A DNA stretch of 64,000 nucleotides from Bacteroidales bacterium (GCA_017559135.1 JAFYSZ010000003.1:1-64000), one strand, 5' to 3'. Numbered from the stretch's first letter, positions 17,846 through 27,647 are shown. The notes: generated by a model not told the origin, from the sequence alone. Translations and numbers: made by a program.

Positions 17846-18870
17846 TAATAATAGGTATAACCGGTACAATTGGAGCAGGAAAAGGTACTATCGTAGAATT
17901 GCTAATCAAAAAAGGATTTAAACACTATTCCGTAAGGGATTTCCTTGTTAAAGAAATAAAAAAGCGTGGATTAGAAATAAATCGTAATACTATGACTGAG
18001 ACTGCCAACTCTTTACGAGAAGAGTTTGGTGCAGATTACATAGTAAAAACAATCCTAAATACTGCTATCGCAAACGGAGATGATTGTATAATAGAAAGCA
18101 TACGTAACGACAAAGAAATAGAGCTGTTAAGAAATATTCACAACTTCTATTTATTTTCGGTAGATGCAGATATAAAGACACGTTATCAAAGAATTTGTCT
18201 TAGAAAGAGTGCTACGGATAATGTAAGTTTTGAAACCTTTGTTGAAAATGAAAAACGTGAAATGCAATCTGACAATAATAATAGTCAAAACATTGCTATC
18301 TGTATGCAAAAGGCTGATTATACTTTCAACAATGACCAAGATATAGAATCTCTTTCAAAGCAAGTAGAAGATGTATTAAAGCAAATGGAAAAGTTTAAGC
18401 GACCTTCTTGGGACGAATACTTTATGGATTTGGCTAATGCAGCAGCAAAAAGAGCAACTTGTGATAGAGGCAGAAGCGGTTGTGTGATTGTCAAAGACAA
18501 ACAAGTACTTGTAACAGGCTATGTAGGAGCTCCGAAAGGATTACCACACTGTGATGATGTCGGACATTTGTTTAAGCAAATGATAAATGAAGATGGGAGC
18601 GTTAGTAATCACTGTATGAGAACTGTTCATGCAGAACAAAATGCTATTTGTCAGGCTGCAAGAAGAGGAATAGCACTTGATGGAGCTACTCTTTACTGTA
18701 AAATGACTCCTTGTAGAACTTGTGCGATGATGATAATAAATTGCGGAATCAAAAGAGTGGTTTGCCAAATGAAATACCACGCAGGAGGTGATTCAGAACA
18801 AATGTTTGCACAAGCAGGCGTTGAATTAGACTTTTTTTATGACGAAGTATTGAAATACGACAAACAATAA
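17842..18870 (+). CDS. Fusion of a P-loop nucleotide-kinase-like domain and a dCMP deaminase
   Basis: 342 residues, about twice the size of an ordinary bacterial dCMP deaminase. Residues 1-180 form a P-loop kinase-like domain: GTIGAGKGT at 8-16 and a lid-like KTRYQRICLRKS near 112-123, nearest in style to dephospho-CoA or dNMP kinases. Residues 188-340 are a zinc deaminase with GYVGAPKGLPHC, His263-Ala-Glu265 and PCRTC (Cys291, Cys294). Deamination of dCMP gives dUMP for dTTP synthesis. The same domain order occurs in fungal dCMP deaminases and in anti-phage deoxycytidylate deaminases (AvcD type, which are longer). Coupling to purE favours housekeeping. Confidence 0.85.
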   Translation: MIIIGITGTIGAGKGTIVELLIKKGFKHYSVRDFLVKEIKKRGLEINRNTMTETANSLREEFGADYIVKTILNTAIANGDDCIIESIRNDKEIELLRNIHNFYLFSVDADIKTRYQRICLRKSATDNVSFETFVENEKREMQSDNNNSQNIAICMQKADYTFNNDQDIESLSKQVEDVLKQMEKFKRPSWDEYFMDLANAAAKRATCDRGRSGCVIVKDKQVLVTGYVGAPKGLPHCDDVGHLFKQMINEDGSVSNHCMRTVHAEQNAICQAARRGIALDGATLYCKMTPCRTCAMMIINCGIKRVVCQMKYHAGGDSEQMFAQAGVELDFFYDEVLKYDKQ

Positions 18871-18885
18871 AAATAAGATGCCATC

Positions 18886-19116
18886 TTATGGGACAGGATC
18901 ATAACCACTTCCTCCCCAAGGGTGGCATCTTAATATTCTGCGAATCGCTAAATAAAGTCCTTTAAATGGTCCATGCTTTTTTATAGCTTCTATTGCATAT
19001 TGTGAACACGTAGGGGTAAACCTACATGAAGGCGGTTTTAGAGGAGAAATCGCTACTTGATAAAATCTTATCAAAGACAAAAACAAAACAGAAAAAACTT
19101 TCTTAATTAGTTTCAC
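18886..19116 (-). CDS. yidD: Membrane protein insertion efficiency factor YidD
   Basis: 76 residues. Short N-terminal hydrophobic/amphipathic segment, then [15 protein letters not shown] and GGSGYDPVP, the invariant YidD blocks. YidD assists YidC-dependent insertion of inner-membrane proteins. It overlaps the end of rnpA by 14 bases, the usual neighbour. Confidence 0.95.
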   Translation of the reverse strand: MKLIKKVFSVLFLSLIRFYQVAISPLKPPSCRFTPTCSQYAIEAIKKHGPFKGLYLAIRRILRCHPWGGSGYDPVP

Positions 19117-19498
19117 TAAATATCTTTTTTTCTATTGTAGAAAGTATTTCTTTAACCTTTTGTTCTGTTAGCAGATAATCAGGCATAGTTTTTGAAACCA
19201 AAGCAATGCTGATAAATAACCGAGAAGAAGAATTTATTATCTTTTCTTGAAGAGAATGTTTGTTTAATCTATAAGTTTCTCTTAAAAGTCTTTTTGCACG
19301 ATTGCGATTAACGGCTAATTTTTGATAACGTTTAGGAGCAACAATCAACACAGACATTTTAGAATTTTGCTCATCTTGCTCCTTATTATAAATAAACCTA
19401 ACGCTAAAAGGATAAGCCATAAACTTATCTCCCTTAGCATATAAATTTTCTATTTCTTTTACGTTGTTTAATCTTTCTCCCTTAGGGAAATTATTCAT
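19103..19498 (-). CDS. rnpA: Ribonuclease P protein component RnpA
   Basis: 131 residues from [10 protein letters not shown]. An upstream ATG 102 bases earlier only reads the hemD tail in another frame and is unlikely. The conserved RNR motif appears as [14 protein letters not shown], and KGERL is the usual N-terminal entry. It binds the RNase P RNA and helps cleave pre-tRNA leaders. Overlaps hemD by 8 bases upstream and yidD by 14 downstream, implying coupled translation. Confidence 0.94.
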   Translation of the reverse strand: MNNFPKGERLNNVKEIENLYAKGDKFMAYPFSVRFIYNKEQDEQNSKMSVLIVAPKRYQKLAVNRNRAKRLLRETYRLNKHSLQEKIINSSSRLFISIALVSKTMPDYLLTEQKVKEILSTIEKKIFSETN

Positions 19499-20381
19499 CT
19501 TTTGTTTTAGATGTTTTTTTAGCAGTTGTTTTTTTAGTAGCGGTTTTTGTTGCAGTTGATTTTGTTGCAGTTGATTTTTTTCTTGCTTTAAACTCTGCAT
19601 CTATTGCTGCCATCCATTCTCTTCTCTCTTCCTCTGTTAAAGACAAAAACTTATCTATTGCCATTATCATTGAAGGAGCCTCTTTTGTTGGAGCTGGTAT
19701 ATAGGTTTTAAGTTTTGCAGATTTAAGTGCCGTTTGAGTTGTTGTTCCAAAAGCTGCAATGAAAATATCTTCTGATGTAATTTCTGGAAAACTTTGAACA
19801 AAAGACTTAACTCCGATAGGAGAAAACATTGCTATCATATCAAATTTCTTAATATCTATATCTGTTAAATCTTTTGTCTCTGAGCGATACATAACAGCCT
19901 TTGCATAGGTAATTTTTGCGGCATCTAACATTTTAAAATATTCTATTGAAGAATCTTCCGCACAAGGAATAATGAATTTTTCTTCTTTGTGCTTTGTTAT
20001 TACATCAACCAAATCTTTAAATGTCAATTTACCATAGAATATTTTACGTTTACGATATTGAACATAGTTTTGCATATAATTAGCAACTGCTTCTGTAATA
20101 CAAAAGTACTTCATTGTCTCAGGAATGTTCAGTCTAAGTTCTTTTGCTAAACGGAAATAATTATCCACAGACAATTTGCTTGTGAAAATAACAGCGCTAT
20201 AATCCAAAAGAGAAATTTTAGAGTCTCTAAACTCTCTATTGCTAATACCTACTACGTCAAAAAATTTATAAAAGGTAAATTCAACTTCGTACTTGCTTGA
20301 TAAGGCTTTGTATTGATTCTTCAACAGATCTGTTGGTTCAGGTTGAGAAATTAAAATGTTTTTAATCGTTCTTTCTATCAT
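19491..20381 (-). CDS. hemD: Uroporphyrinogen-III synthase HemD with a basic Thr/Lys tail
   Basis: 296 residues. Residues about 1-250 match the HemD two-lobed fold in its Bacteroidota form: ILISQPEP at the N-terminus, AVIFTSKLSVDNYF, MIAMFSPIGVKSFVQSFPE and AAFGTTTQTALKS. It closes hydroxymethylbilane to uroporphyrinogen III for haem or B12-type tetrapyrroles. The last about 30 residues (KKSTATKSTATKTATKK...) are histone-H1-like and low complexity, encoded partly by a 15-bp direct repeat (19546-19575). Gene order DUF4271-hemD-rnpA-yidD is conserved in the phylum. Confidence 0.88.
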   Translation of the reverse strand: MIERTIKNILISQPEPTDLLKNQYKALSSKYEVEFTFYKFFDVVGISNREFRDSKISLLDYSAVIFTSKLSVDNYFRLAKELRLNIPETMKYFCITEAVANYMQNYVQYRKRKIFYGKLTFKDLVDVITKHKEEKFIIPCAEDSSIEYFKMLDAAKITYAKAVMYRSETKDLTDIDIKKFDMIAMFSPIGVKSFVQSFPEITSEDIFIAAFGTTTQTALKSAKLKTYIPAPTKEAPSMIMAIDKFLSLTEEERREWMAAIDAEFKARKKSTATKSTATKTATKKTTAKKTSKTKDE

Positions 20382-20400
20382 AAATTTCTTTGCTATTTGC

Positions 20401-21279
20401 TTAAAAAATCAACCTATATATAAACAATAAAGGTAAGATTTCGAGGGTGCAAAGATACGAAAAAAGATAGATATGAAAAAATTTAGGGAATTTTATGATA
20501 ATATAAAAGCCTCTCAACACCCTAATAATGGTAAATAATGCAAATAATATTAGAGAAATTATAAGTAATGTTAATTTATAGTCATTAGTTGCAAATAAGG
20601 AAGCAAAAATTGGCAGAACAAGTAAAATTGAACTAAAACTCATATAAACTAATAAATTCGTTATGTAAAAATTTACTTGTTGATTACATCTAAAAAGCAG
20701 ACCGAAAAATTTTATCAATAAAGTTTTAGCAACAAAAAAAATAAATATTGATAAAAGAAGAAGAAGATAAAATTTAACATATCCAAATTGACTTATTTCC
20801 GTTGTAAACCAATACGTAAAAATCGAATATGCCAATAAAGATATTACAGGGAAAAATAAAAAAGACGAGACTAAAACAAGGGGATTTGATGATTTGTTTA
20901 GTATCTCAAAAGATTTTAAAGACAAAGCTGAATGAACTATCTCCAAACTTCGGACACGAAAAAATTTAAACCCAATTGCCAACAACGCAAAGAAAACTAT
21001 AATTATAGAAAACGTCCAATTAGGAGTGTATTCCAAAGGTTGTTTTTCGTGAAGCTTTAATGGTTTTTGTAATTGATAAGTTTTTTCTTTTAACAAACTC
21101 TCTTCTAAAATTAGTTCTGATAAAGACTCTTCAAGAGTTTGAGTTGTGTATTCCATAAAGCCATAATCCATATCGGCATCTAACCCAGCAACTGTTGAAT
21201 CTTTAAAAATATAAATCGGATTCACAGTTTTTGATTCTGTGTTTATTAAAGATGCCGATACAGACAAGCTATCTTTCAT
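20401..21279 (-). CDS. DUF4271 integral membrane protein
   Basis: 292 residues. A soluble N-terminal part of about 95 residues is followed by six or seven predicted membrane segments (for example WTFSIIIVFFALLAIGF, FFPVISLLAYSIFTYWF, YLLLLLSIFIFFVAK). Placement just upstream of hemD and the helix pattern fit DUF4271, a Bacteroidota-only family without known function. It starts 3 bp after the C25 protease gene ends, so it could be read through from that gene. Confidence 0.78.
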   Translation of the reverse strand: MKDSLSVSASLINTESKTVNPIYIFKDSTVAGLDADMDYGFMEYTTQTLEESLSELILEESLLKEKTYQLQKPLKLHEKQPLEYTPNWTFSIIIVFFALLAIGFKFFRVRSLEIVHSALSLKSFEILNKSSNPLVLVSSFLFFPVISLLAYSIFTYWFTTEISQFGYVKFYLLLLLSIFIFFVAKTLLIKFFGLLFRCNQQVNFYITNLLVYMSFSSILLVLPIFASLFATNDYKLTLLIISLILFALFTIIRVLRGFYIIIKFPKFFHIYLFSYLCTLEILPLLFIYRLIF

Positions 21280-21282
21280 TTA

Positions 21283-24200
21283 CTATTTTGTTATAACTAA
21301 TTTTTTTGACAATGTAATATTATCCTTTACAACATTCAAGTTATACACTCCACTTTCCAAATCTTCAAGATTGATTTCAACTTGGTTAGATGAAGAATTT
21401 TGATAATATCTCAATCTTCCATTAACATCAATAATAAAAATTTGATTTTCTCCATTCAAATTGCTCAACACAACGTAATCTTTTGCAGGATTAGGATATA
21501 CACTAAGATTAACAAATTCGTTTTGAGTATCTAAACCAACACAAACAGCAGTACGAGGTAACAATACATCATCTATTCTCACACAATCCTCACCACTTGA
21601 CGTAGAATAATCTTTACTATATTCCCATTTCAAGATATGTTCTCCTGCTGTAAGAGTATATTTCTTGTATTGCCAATCAGTATTAGTTGTTCCTGATTCT
21701 TTAATTTTTTGAGTTCCGTCAATATAGAAGCGGAAGAAATCGTAATTATTTTCAGATGAGACTTTATAGTAAAAAGAAACAGAATCTCTAATCATAGTAT
21801 TTACACTCATTGTTAGAGTTGTTGTTCCATTATGGTCAATATTTGCAGAGCGAGCAGAAAATGTTCCATTGTTTGCCGATGTTGAATCTATTATCCAAGG
21901 AGCAGAAGGATCCATTTCCCAATCAGCAGAAGAAAAATCTCCACTTTCAAAAGTTTCTATTTGATTTGAAAGGTTGATTACGTATGATTTTGAAATCATA
22001 AAGTAACCACTTGCATAATCTAATGTAAAGAACAAAGAATCTTGTAGAGAGAAAGTAGAATCATCAACATTTATTGTGAAAGAAACCTCTGTTTCAGAAT
22101 TAGATGCCAAAGCAGGAACAACAACTGAATTAGAACTCAAAGTAGCCCAATCAGAAATTTCCATAATTCCAAGACTTCCTTCTGCAACTTCAACACTTCC
22201 TTTATTTTCTAAGCCAACTCGTACAAGTTTTCCTGCATTAACATCAGAAATCTTTACATAACCAATAGCTAATTTTGGAGCAGCAACTTTCTTTGATATT
22301 TCTTTTATTTTAGAATAGTTATTTCCTATAATATTTGCAGTCAATTTCACTTCACTTCCTTCAAACAAACCATCATTTACCTTTATTTTCAAAGTATTTG
22401 TTGATTGTACTTCACTATTTGCAGAAATATTTCCAAGACTTTGAGTTGCTGTAATAATATTTGTGTTAAACGCATTATTCAAAGCAACAGAAGTATTTGC
22501 AAGAGGTTGATTTCCCACATTCTTTGCAATAAAATTCAAATAATATTCTTTTGATGGAGTAAGTTTTGTTGCCTCTTGCATTGTTTCTACATCAATAAAA
22601 GAAATATCTTTAAGAGAAATAAATGCCTCTTCACTTGGAGAAACAAGAATTGAATCAATTTTTGTTTTATAGAATTGATTTGTCAAAACAACTTTTATAT
22701 ATGACACATCGTTTATTGGCTCAAAGTTAATTGTTGCCACACCATTATCATCTGCTTGTGCTGCTCCCAATAAGTTTCCTTCTAATGATAATCCCACATA
22801 TGTGTATGCAGGTAAGTTTTCAAGTATTAATTCATTTTCTCCTAAGCTTAAAATTTCAGGAAGATCAACCTCAAACTCTATTCCTTCACCTGCGTGAGGG
22901 ATAAGAGAAGGATCTCCAAGTAAGTTATATATTTCCCAATAATATTCAGAAAGAGAAGAATTAGAAGTCTCAACTGCCAAGTTTCCTGCTATCAGAATTT
23001 CTCCTGCACTCACATAACATTCTCCAAATTCCTCTCCGTGAGTATGGAAAAATCTATCATAACTTCCTAATTTATTACTATTATAACTTGGATTCAAGCT
23101 TCGGCTTTTTGCTCCTACTGCCCAATAAAAATCTTCGTCCCAATATGTATAGTTTGAACCACCTATAACTCCAACAGCACCTTTATCTTCTAATCTTAAC
23201 AATTTTTCTCCGAAACATTCTGACACATTGTATCTGCTTGACAAACAACAATTATTTATAAAGAAACTATATTTTCCTAAATTACTCATTGCACCAACAT
23301 CAGTCTTATCAAAAGAAGGATTTGCCCAACCTGTTTCATCGCAATGTGCAGTATAGTTTATCCAACCTCTACCTTCACTTATCTTAGATTTGATTTCAGA
23401 AGTATAATTTGCAGAAGAAGGATTGTAATAAATAGACGTATCCATTCCCGCAAAATATTGCTTAACATAATTCAAGTGTCCGTTTACACAAGTAGGAGCA
23501 TTTCCACTCGTTTCCTTACCTCCAACTAAAAGAACCTTGTTAAGATATTGATTATCTTCAAATCCATATTGTTCATATTTGATTGTTTTGTCAATAATAT
23601 TTTTCATTTGAGCAGCGGTTGTAGCAGAAAATCTACCATAGAACACATCTGGCAAAATATCTCCTGTAAATTCCGCATAATAAAGGTCTGTCGGTTGGCT
23701 GTCATTTGAATAATACATGTGAACTCCCTCACATGTAGACACTTGTCCTGTATCACCACAAATCAAAAGGTAATCTGCAAAAGGTTCATCGCTACTTTCC
23801 CAAAGGTTATGAAGATAATTCTTTATAGCAGTTTCAGTTGAACCAATCTCATCGGTATATAATTCAACAATTTCAAAACCTTGTTCTTTTTTCCATTTAA
23901 TAAAACTTTGTAATTCCTCTCTGAAAATAGGCGAAGAAATAATTATCATTTTAAATGGACGATTCATTGGAGAATTAAACGAAGAAGCAGAAGTCGCTTT
24001 ATTGAAATTTACAACTCTCTTTCCCAAAAATTGTTTAAAACTTTTATTTAACTTATTCTTTTCTTTTTGAGTTTTTTCCCAATCAGCATTAACATAAGAT
24101 ATTTCTAAATCTAATTGTTTGATATGCTCAATTTGAGCAGTTGAAGGGTTGTAACGAATAGGACAAACGCTTAATCTTGCTAATCGCACTCCGTTCATAA

Positions 24201-24657
24201 CTCCGATAACTTCTATTTCGGCAACATTTCCTTCACCAAAAGAATTTCGAGAGTAATAATCCTTATTCATTTCAAAAGGAACATCTTCATTTTGTTTTGA
24301 TTGAGAGGCTTGTTTTGGGTATATCTTAAAGCCATCTCTTAAATTTATTGTTTGTTTTGAAAGAATTTTTTGTTCAATAACAATATCTGAACAAAACGGA
24401 ATCTCTATCAAACAATTGTATGTCGGCAAATCTGCTTGGCCTACTTTGTGTGAACTCAACAGTTCCTCTCCCATATTAATTTTATAGAAAGTTTCACCGT
24501 TGAAAGTCATTGTTTCCAATTCTAAATCATTGAATTGTTGAGATATTTTTATCCCTTTTGAAGTTTCTTCAATAGAAATATTTACTTCTTTATTGATTTG
24601 ACCATAACTTACTCCTAAGAAAAGAGTAATAACTACTGATAAAATAATTTTTTTCAT
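21283..24657 (-). CDS. Gingipain-like cysteine protease (peptidase C25) with T9SS sorting domain
   Basis: 1124 residues from MKKIILSVVITLFLGVSYGQ; an ATG 27 bases upstream would spoil the signal peptide. A propeptide-like region spans about 20-230, then the C25 catalytic domain with LLICGDTGQVST, His438 (NYTAHCDETGW) and the nucleophile Cys470 or 471 (FFINNCCLSSRY). Ig-like/CARDB-like repeats follow, then a jelly-roll module at about 930-1040 (SVSFYYKVSSENNYDFF). The C-terminus, SVYPNPAKDYVVLSN...KKLVITK, is a T9SS type A sorting domain. Predicted cell-surface protease; specificity (Arg, Lys or other) unknown. Confidence 0.9.
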   Translation of the reverse strand: MKKIILSVVITLFLGVSYGQINKEVNISIEETSKGIKISQQFNDLELETMTFNGETFYKINMGEELLSSHKVGQADLPTYNCLIEIPFCSDIVIEQKILSKQTINLRDGFKIYPKQASQSKQNEDVPFEMNKDYYSRNSFGEGNVAEIEVIGVMNGVRLARLSVCPIRYNPSTAQIEHIKQLDLEISYVNADWEKTQKEKNKLNKSFKQFLGKRVVNFNKATSASSFNSPMNRPFKMIIISSPIFREELQSFIKWKKEQGFEIVELYTDEIGSTETAIKNYLHNLWESSDEPFADYLLICGDTGQVSTCEGVHMYYSNDSQPTDLYYAEFTGDILPDVFYGRFSATTAAQMKNIIDKTIKYEQYGFEDNQYLNKVLLVGGKETSGNAPTCVNGHLNYVKQYFAGMDTSIYYNPSSANYTSEIKSKISEGRGWINYTAHCDETGWANPSFDKTDVGAMSNLGKYSFFINNCCLSSRYNVSECFGEKLLRLEDKGAVGVIGGSNYTYWDEDFYWAVGAKSRSLNPSYNSNKLGSYDRFFHTHGEEFGECYVSAGEILIAGNLAVETSNSSLSEYYWEIYNLLGDPSLIPHAGEGIEFEVDLPEILSLGENELILENLPAYTYVGLSLEGNLLGAAQADDNGVATINFEPINDVSYIKVVLTNQFYKTKIDSILVSPSEEAFISLKDISFIDVETMQEATKLTPSKEYYLNFIAKNVGNQPLANTSVALNNAFNTNIITATQSLGNISANSEVQSTNTLKIKVNDGLFEGSEVKLTANIIGNNYSKIKEISKKVAAPKLAIGYVKISDVNAGKLVRVGLENKGSVEVAEGSLGIMEISDWATLSSNSVVVPALASNSETEVSFTINVDDSTFSLQDSLFFTLDYASGYFMISKSYVINLSNQIETFESGDFSSADWEMDPSAPWIIDSTSANNGTFSARSANIDHNGTTTLTMSVNTMIRDSVSFYYKVSSENNYDFFRFYIDGTQKIKESGTTNTDWQYKKYTLTAGEHILKWEYSKDYSTSSGEDCVRIDDVLLPRTAVCVGLDTQNEFVNLSVYPNPAKDYVVLSNLNGENQIFIIDVNGRLRYYQNSSSNQVEINLEDLESGVYNLNVVKDNITLSKKLVITK

Positions 24658-24758
24658 TACATACTTTTTTAAATGAACCGCCAAAGATACAAAAAAACAT
24701 AAAAACTGAAATTTTTTCTTTGAAATATTTTTTTAAATCAAGGAAATAATACAAAAAA

Positions 24759-24790
24759 ATAAAGCTTACCGAAATTCGATAAGCTTTATT
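24759..24790 (-). terminator. Terminator of the tRNA pair
   Basis: A 14-bp stem, AATAAAGCTTATCG with CGGTAAGCTTTATT (one G-T pair), is followed leftward by a T-run. It lies directly after tRNA-Leu. Confidence 0.88.
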
Positions 24791-24793
24791 CTG

Positions 24794-24878
24794 TACTCCG
24801 GGCGGGACTTGAACCCGCACGAACGCAATGTTCACAGGATTTTAAGTCCTGCGTGTCTACCAATTCCACCACCAGAGC
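24794..24878 (-). tRNA. tRNA-Leu (anticodon TAA)
   Basis: 85-nt cloverleaf with a long variable arm. Acceptor GCTCTGG pairs with CCGGAGT, discriminator A. The D-arm contains GAATTGGTAGACAC, the anticodon loop CTTAAAA gives TAA, and the T-arm is GCGGGTTCAAGTCCCGC. CCA is not encoded. Confidence 0.96.
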
Positions 24879-24922
24879 ATCGCCTAACCAATAAAAAAAT
24901 CCGATAAACCGGACTTTAATTG

Positions 24923-24995
24923 AGCGGAAAACGAGACTCGAACTCGCGACCCCAACCTTGGCAAGGTTGTGCTCTACCAACTGAGCTATTTCCGC
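24923..24995 (-). tRNA. tRNA-Gly (anticodon GCC)
   Basis: 73-nt cloverleaf. Acceptor GCGGAAA pairs with TTTCCGC, discriminator T. D-arm GCTCAGTTGGTAGAGC, anticodon loop TTGCCAA, T-loop TTCGAGT. CCA not encoded. A short weak hairpin (24898-24915, AGTCCG/CGGATT with a T-run) separates it from tRNA-Leu and might act as a partial terminator or processing mark. Confidence 0.96.
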
Positions 24996-25009
24996 CTGAT
25001 TTGCGACTG

Positions 25010-25039
25010 CAAAGATAAGACTTTTTTTTATGCTACCAA
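25010..25039 (-). promoter_or_regulatory. Promoter of the tRNA-Gly/tRNA-Leu unit
   Basis: Leftward TTTG (25039-25036), 18-base spacer, TATCTTTG (25017-25010). Predicted start about 15 bases before the tRNA-Gly 5' end. Confidence 0.7.
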
Positions 25040-25046
25040 AACTTTT

Positions 25047-27647
25047 TTAAATTTTTTCTAACATTTTTTTAATATTATGCAGTTTTATAAGTGATTCTAC
25101 GGGAGTTAAGTTGTCTATATCTGTTGATAAAATTTCTTCTTTTATCTGTAAAAGCAATGGATCTTCGAGTTGTATGAAGCTTAATTGCATTGACTTTTCT
25201 TTTTCACAAGTTTTTATTGTTTCTTGTATTGATTGTGTGGTTTGAGAGTTCATTTCTAATATTTCAAGCATTTCTTCCGATGTATTTAACACCTCTTTTG
25301 GCATTCCTGCAAGGCGTGCAACGTGTATTCCGAAACTTTTTTGCGAACTGCCCTCTGCGATTTTTCTCAAAAAGATTACTTTTTTACCTTGTTCTCTTAC
25401 TTTGACGTGAAGATTTTTTACTCTCGGAAATTTTTCCGCTAATACTGTTAATTCGTGATAATGAGTTGCAAAAAGAGTCTTTGGAGAAAATTTACTATCG
25501 TGCAGATATTTTCCAATAGCCCAAGCAATTGAAACTCCATCGTATGTTGATGTTCCTCTGCCTATTTCATCTAAAAGCACCAAACTACGAGATGATAAAT
25601 TATTTAGAATACATGCCGTTTCATTCATTTCAACCATAAAAGTACTTTCTCCTGCTGAAAGATTATCACTTGCTCCTACTCTTGTAAATATCTTATCTAT
25701 TATTCCGATTTGAGCATTTTGTGCAGGAACATAAGAACCTATTTGAGCCATTAGAACAATTAGTGCTGTTTGTCTTAAATATGCACTTTTACCTGACATA
25801 TTCGGACCTGTAATTATGGCTACTTGAGAATTTTCTTTGTCTAAATAAATATCATTTGATATATATTGCGAACCTATTGGCAAAGTTTTTTCTATAACAG
25901 GGTGTCTTCCCTCAGTTATATTCAAAGTATAATCTTCGGTAATTTGCGGTTTGGTGTATTTATTATGCTTTGCAACAATTGCAAACGAAAGGAGGCAATC
26001 AATTTGCGATAGAATACTTGCATTTTTTTGTAAAGGCTCAATCCATTGTTTTAGTTTTTCAAGCAGTTCATAATAGATAGCATATTCTTTTTTTGAAATA
26101 AATTCAGTAGCATTAAGGATTTTTGCTTCCAATTCCTTTAATTCTTCTGTGATATAGCGTTCGGCGTTAGTAAGTGTTTGTTTTCTAATCCAAGATTCAG
26201 GGACTTTATCTTTATGAGTATTAGTTACTTCAATATAATAACCAAAAACGTTGTTATAACTTATTTTCAACGATGTTATTCCCGTTGCTTCTATCTCTCT
26301 TTTAAGAATATCATTAATTAATTGCTTAGCATCAGTTGAAATTATACGATAATAATCTAATTCTTCATCAACTCCACTTGCTATTGCTCCTCCTTTTGAA
26401 ATATTATTAGGAGCAGAAGGAGAAATGTATTGGATTAAAATTTTGTTTAAGTCCTCACAGATTATCAAATCTTTGGAAAGTTGTTGCAAATAAGTGGACT
26501 GAGAAGAAGAAAAGTTGTTTTTGATTGCCGATATTTCTTTTAAAATATTTATAAGAGCATATAATTCGTTTGGTTGCACTCTCATCATCGCAATCTTAGA
26601 GACTAAACGTTCTAAATCGCCGATTGCGTTCAAAGAATCTAAGGCTTGTTCACGTGAATCATTGTTTTGCAAAAGACTTTCAACAATATTTAATCGCCAA
26701 TCAATCTGTTGTTTATCTATAAGAGGCAAAACAATCCAACGTTGCAAGAGTCGGCTACCCATGTGAGTAGAACAATGATTAAGAATGTCAAAAAGAGAAG
26801 TCTCATTGTGTGCATAAATCAATTCAAGATTCTTTATTGTGAATCCATCTAACCACATAAAGTTACTATTGTCTATTTTCTTTATGCTACAAACGTGATT
26901 CAATTCATTATGCATTGTTTCTTTGAGGTAATTCATTATCGCACCTGCCGCAATGACCGAATGCTCCATTTTTTCCACCCCAAAACCTTTCAAACTAAGG
27001 GTTGAAAACTGATTATTCAATATTTCAAAAGCAAAATCCTTTGTAAATACCCAATCTTCGTAAGTCTTAATGCTCTTAGCGTTGAAATTCGCTGACTCTA
27101 ACTCTCTTAAATATTTTTTTTGTACTATTATTTCATTCGGAGCAAAAGAACGGATTATTTTATCTATATCTTGCAGACTACCTTCGCTCACAAAAAACTC
27201 CCCGGTTGAAAGATCAAGAAACGCAGAACCTATTGTTGTAGGCGTATAGTGTATTGCTGCAAGAAAATTATTTCTATTCCCTTGCATAGTTTGCTCAGAA
27301 TAAGAAAGCGATGGCGTTGCAATTTCAATAATTCCTCGTTTTACCAATCCTTTTACTGATTTTGGATCTTCCAACTGCTCACAAATCGCAACTTTCTTGC
27401 CTTCACGAAGAAATTTTGGCAAATAAGTATCAATAGCATGATGAGGAAATCCAGCCAAAGGGTTATCATCTCCCCCTCCTCTTTTAGTTAGAGTAATATT
27501 TAATATCTTTGAAGTTTCAATAGCATCTTGCCCAAAAGTTTCATAAAAGTCTCCAACTCTGAAAAGCAGAATAGTGTCAGGATGTTGAGCTTTCAACTCA
27601 TTATATTGCTTCATCAAAGGAGTAGTTGTCGCTTTCTCTTTACCCAT
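25047..27647 (-). CDS. mutS: DNA mismatch repair protein MutS
   Basis: 866 residues from MGKEKATTTPLMKQY. A start 60 bases upstream adds an atypical extension, and the -7 box TATCTTTG (27673-27666) supports the shorter form. The mismatch-reading FRVGDFYETFG motif is at about 30-40; the core and clamp are in the middle; the ATPase domain has GPNMSGKSAYLRQ (Walker A), LVLLDEIGRGTSTYDG (Walker B) and ATHYHEL. It recognises mispairs and recruits MutL. Length is normal for MutS1. Confidence 0.97.
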   Translation of the reverse strand: MGKEKATTTPLMKQYNELKAQHPDTILLFRVGDFYETFGQDAIETSKILNITLTKRGGGDDNPLAGFPHHAIDTYLPKFLREGKKVAICEQLEDPKSVKGLVKRGIIEIATPSLSYSEQTMQGNRNNFLAAIHYTPTTIGSAFLDLSTGEFFVSEGSLQDIDKIIRSFAPNEIIVQKKYLRELESANFNAKSIKTYEDWVFTKDFAFEILNNQFSTLSLKGFGVEKMEHSVIAAGAIMNYLKETMHNELNHVCSIKKIDNSNFMWLDGFTIKNLELIYAHNETSLFDILNHCSTHMGSRLLQRWIVLPLIDKQQIDWRLNIVESLLQNNDSREQALDSLNAIGDLERLVSKIAMMRVQPNELYALINILKEISAIKNNFSSSQSTYLQQLSKDLIICEDLNKILIQYISPSAPNNISKGGAIASGVDEELDYYRIISTDAKQLINDILKREIEATGITSLKISYNNVFGYYIEVTNTHKDKVPESWIRKQTLTNAERYITEELKELEAKILNATEFISKKEYAIYYELLEKLKQWIEPLQKNASILSQIDCLLSFAIVAKHNKYTKPQITEDYTLNITEGRHPVIEKTLPIGSQYISNDIYLDKENSQVAIITGPNMSGKSAYLRQTALIVLMAQIGSYVPAQNAQIGIIDKIFTRVGASDNLSAGESTFMVEMNETACILNNLSSRSLVLLDEIGRGTSTYDGVSIAWAIGKYLHDSKFSPKTLFATHYHELTVLAEKFPRVKNLHVKVREQGKKVIFLRKIAEGSSQKSFGIHVARLAGMPKEVLNTSEEMLEILEMNSQTTQSIQETIKTCEKEKSMQLSFIQLEDPLLLQIKEEILSTDIDNLTPVESLIKLHNIKKMLEKI

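Noticed and set aside
18873..18889. Palindrome ATAAGATG/CATCTTAT as a terminator between the deaminase fusion and yidD
   Set aside because: The loop would be a single base and no T-run follows; it overlaps the yidD stop.
24590..24980. Two leftward ORFs across the tRNA genes
   Set aside because: They read through tRNA-Leu and tRNA-Gly and into the C25 signal peptide in another frame.
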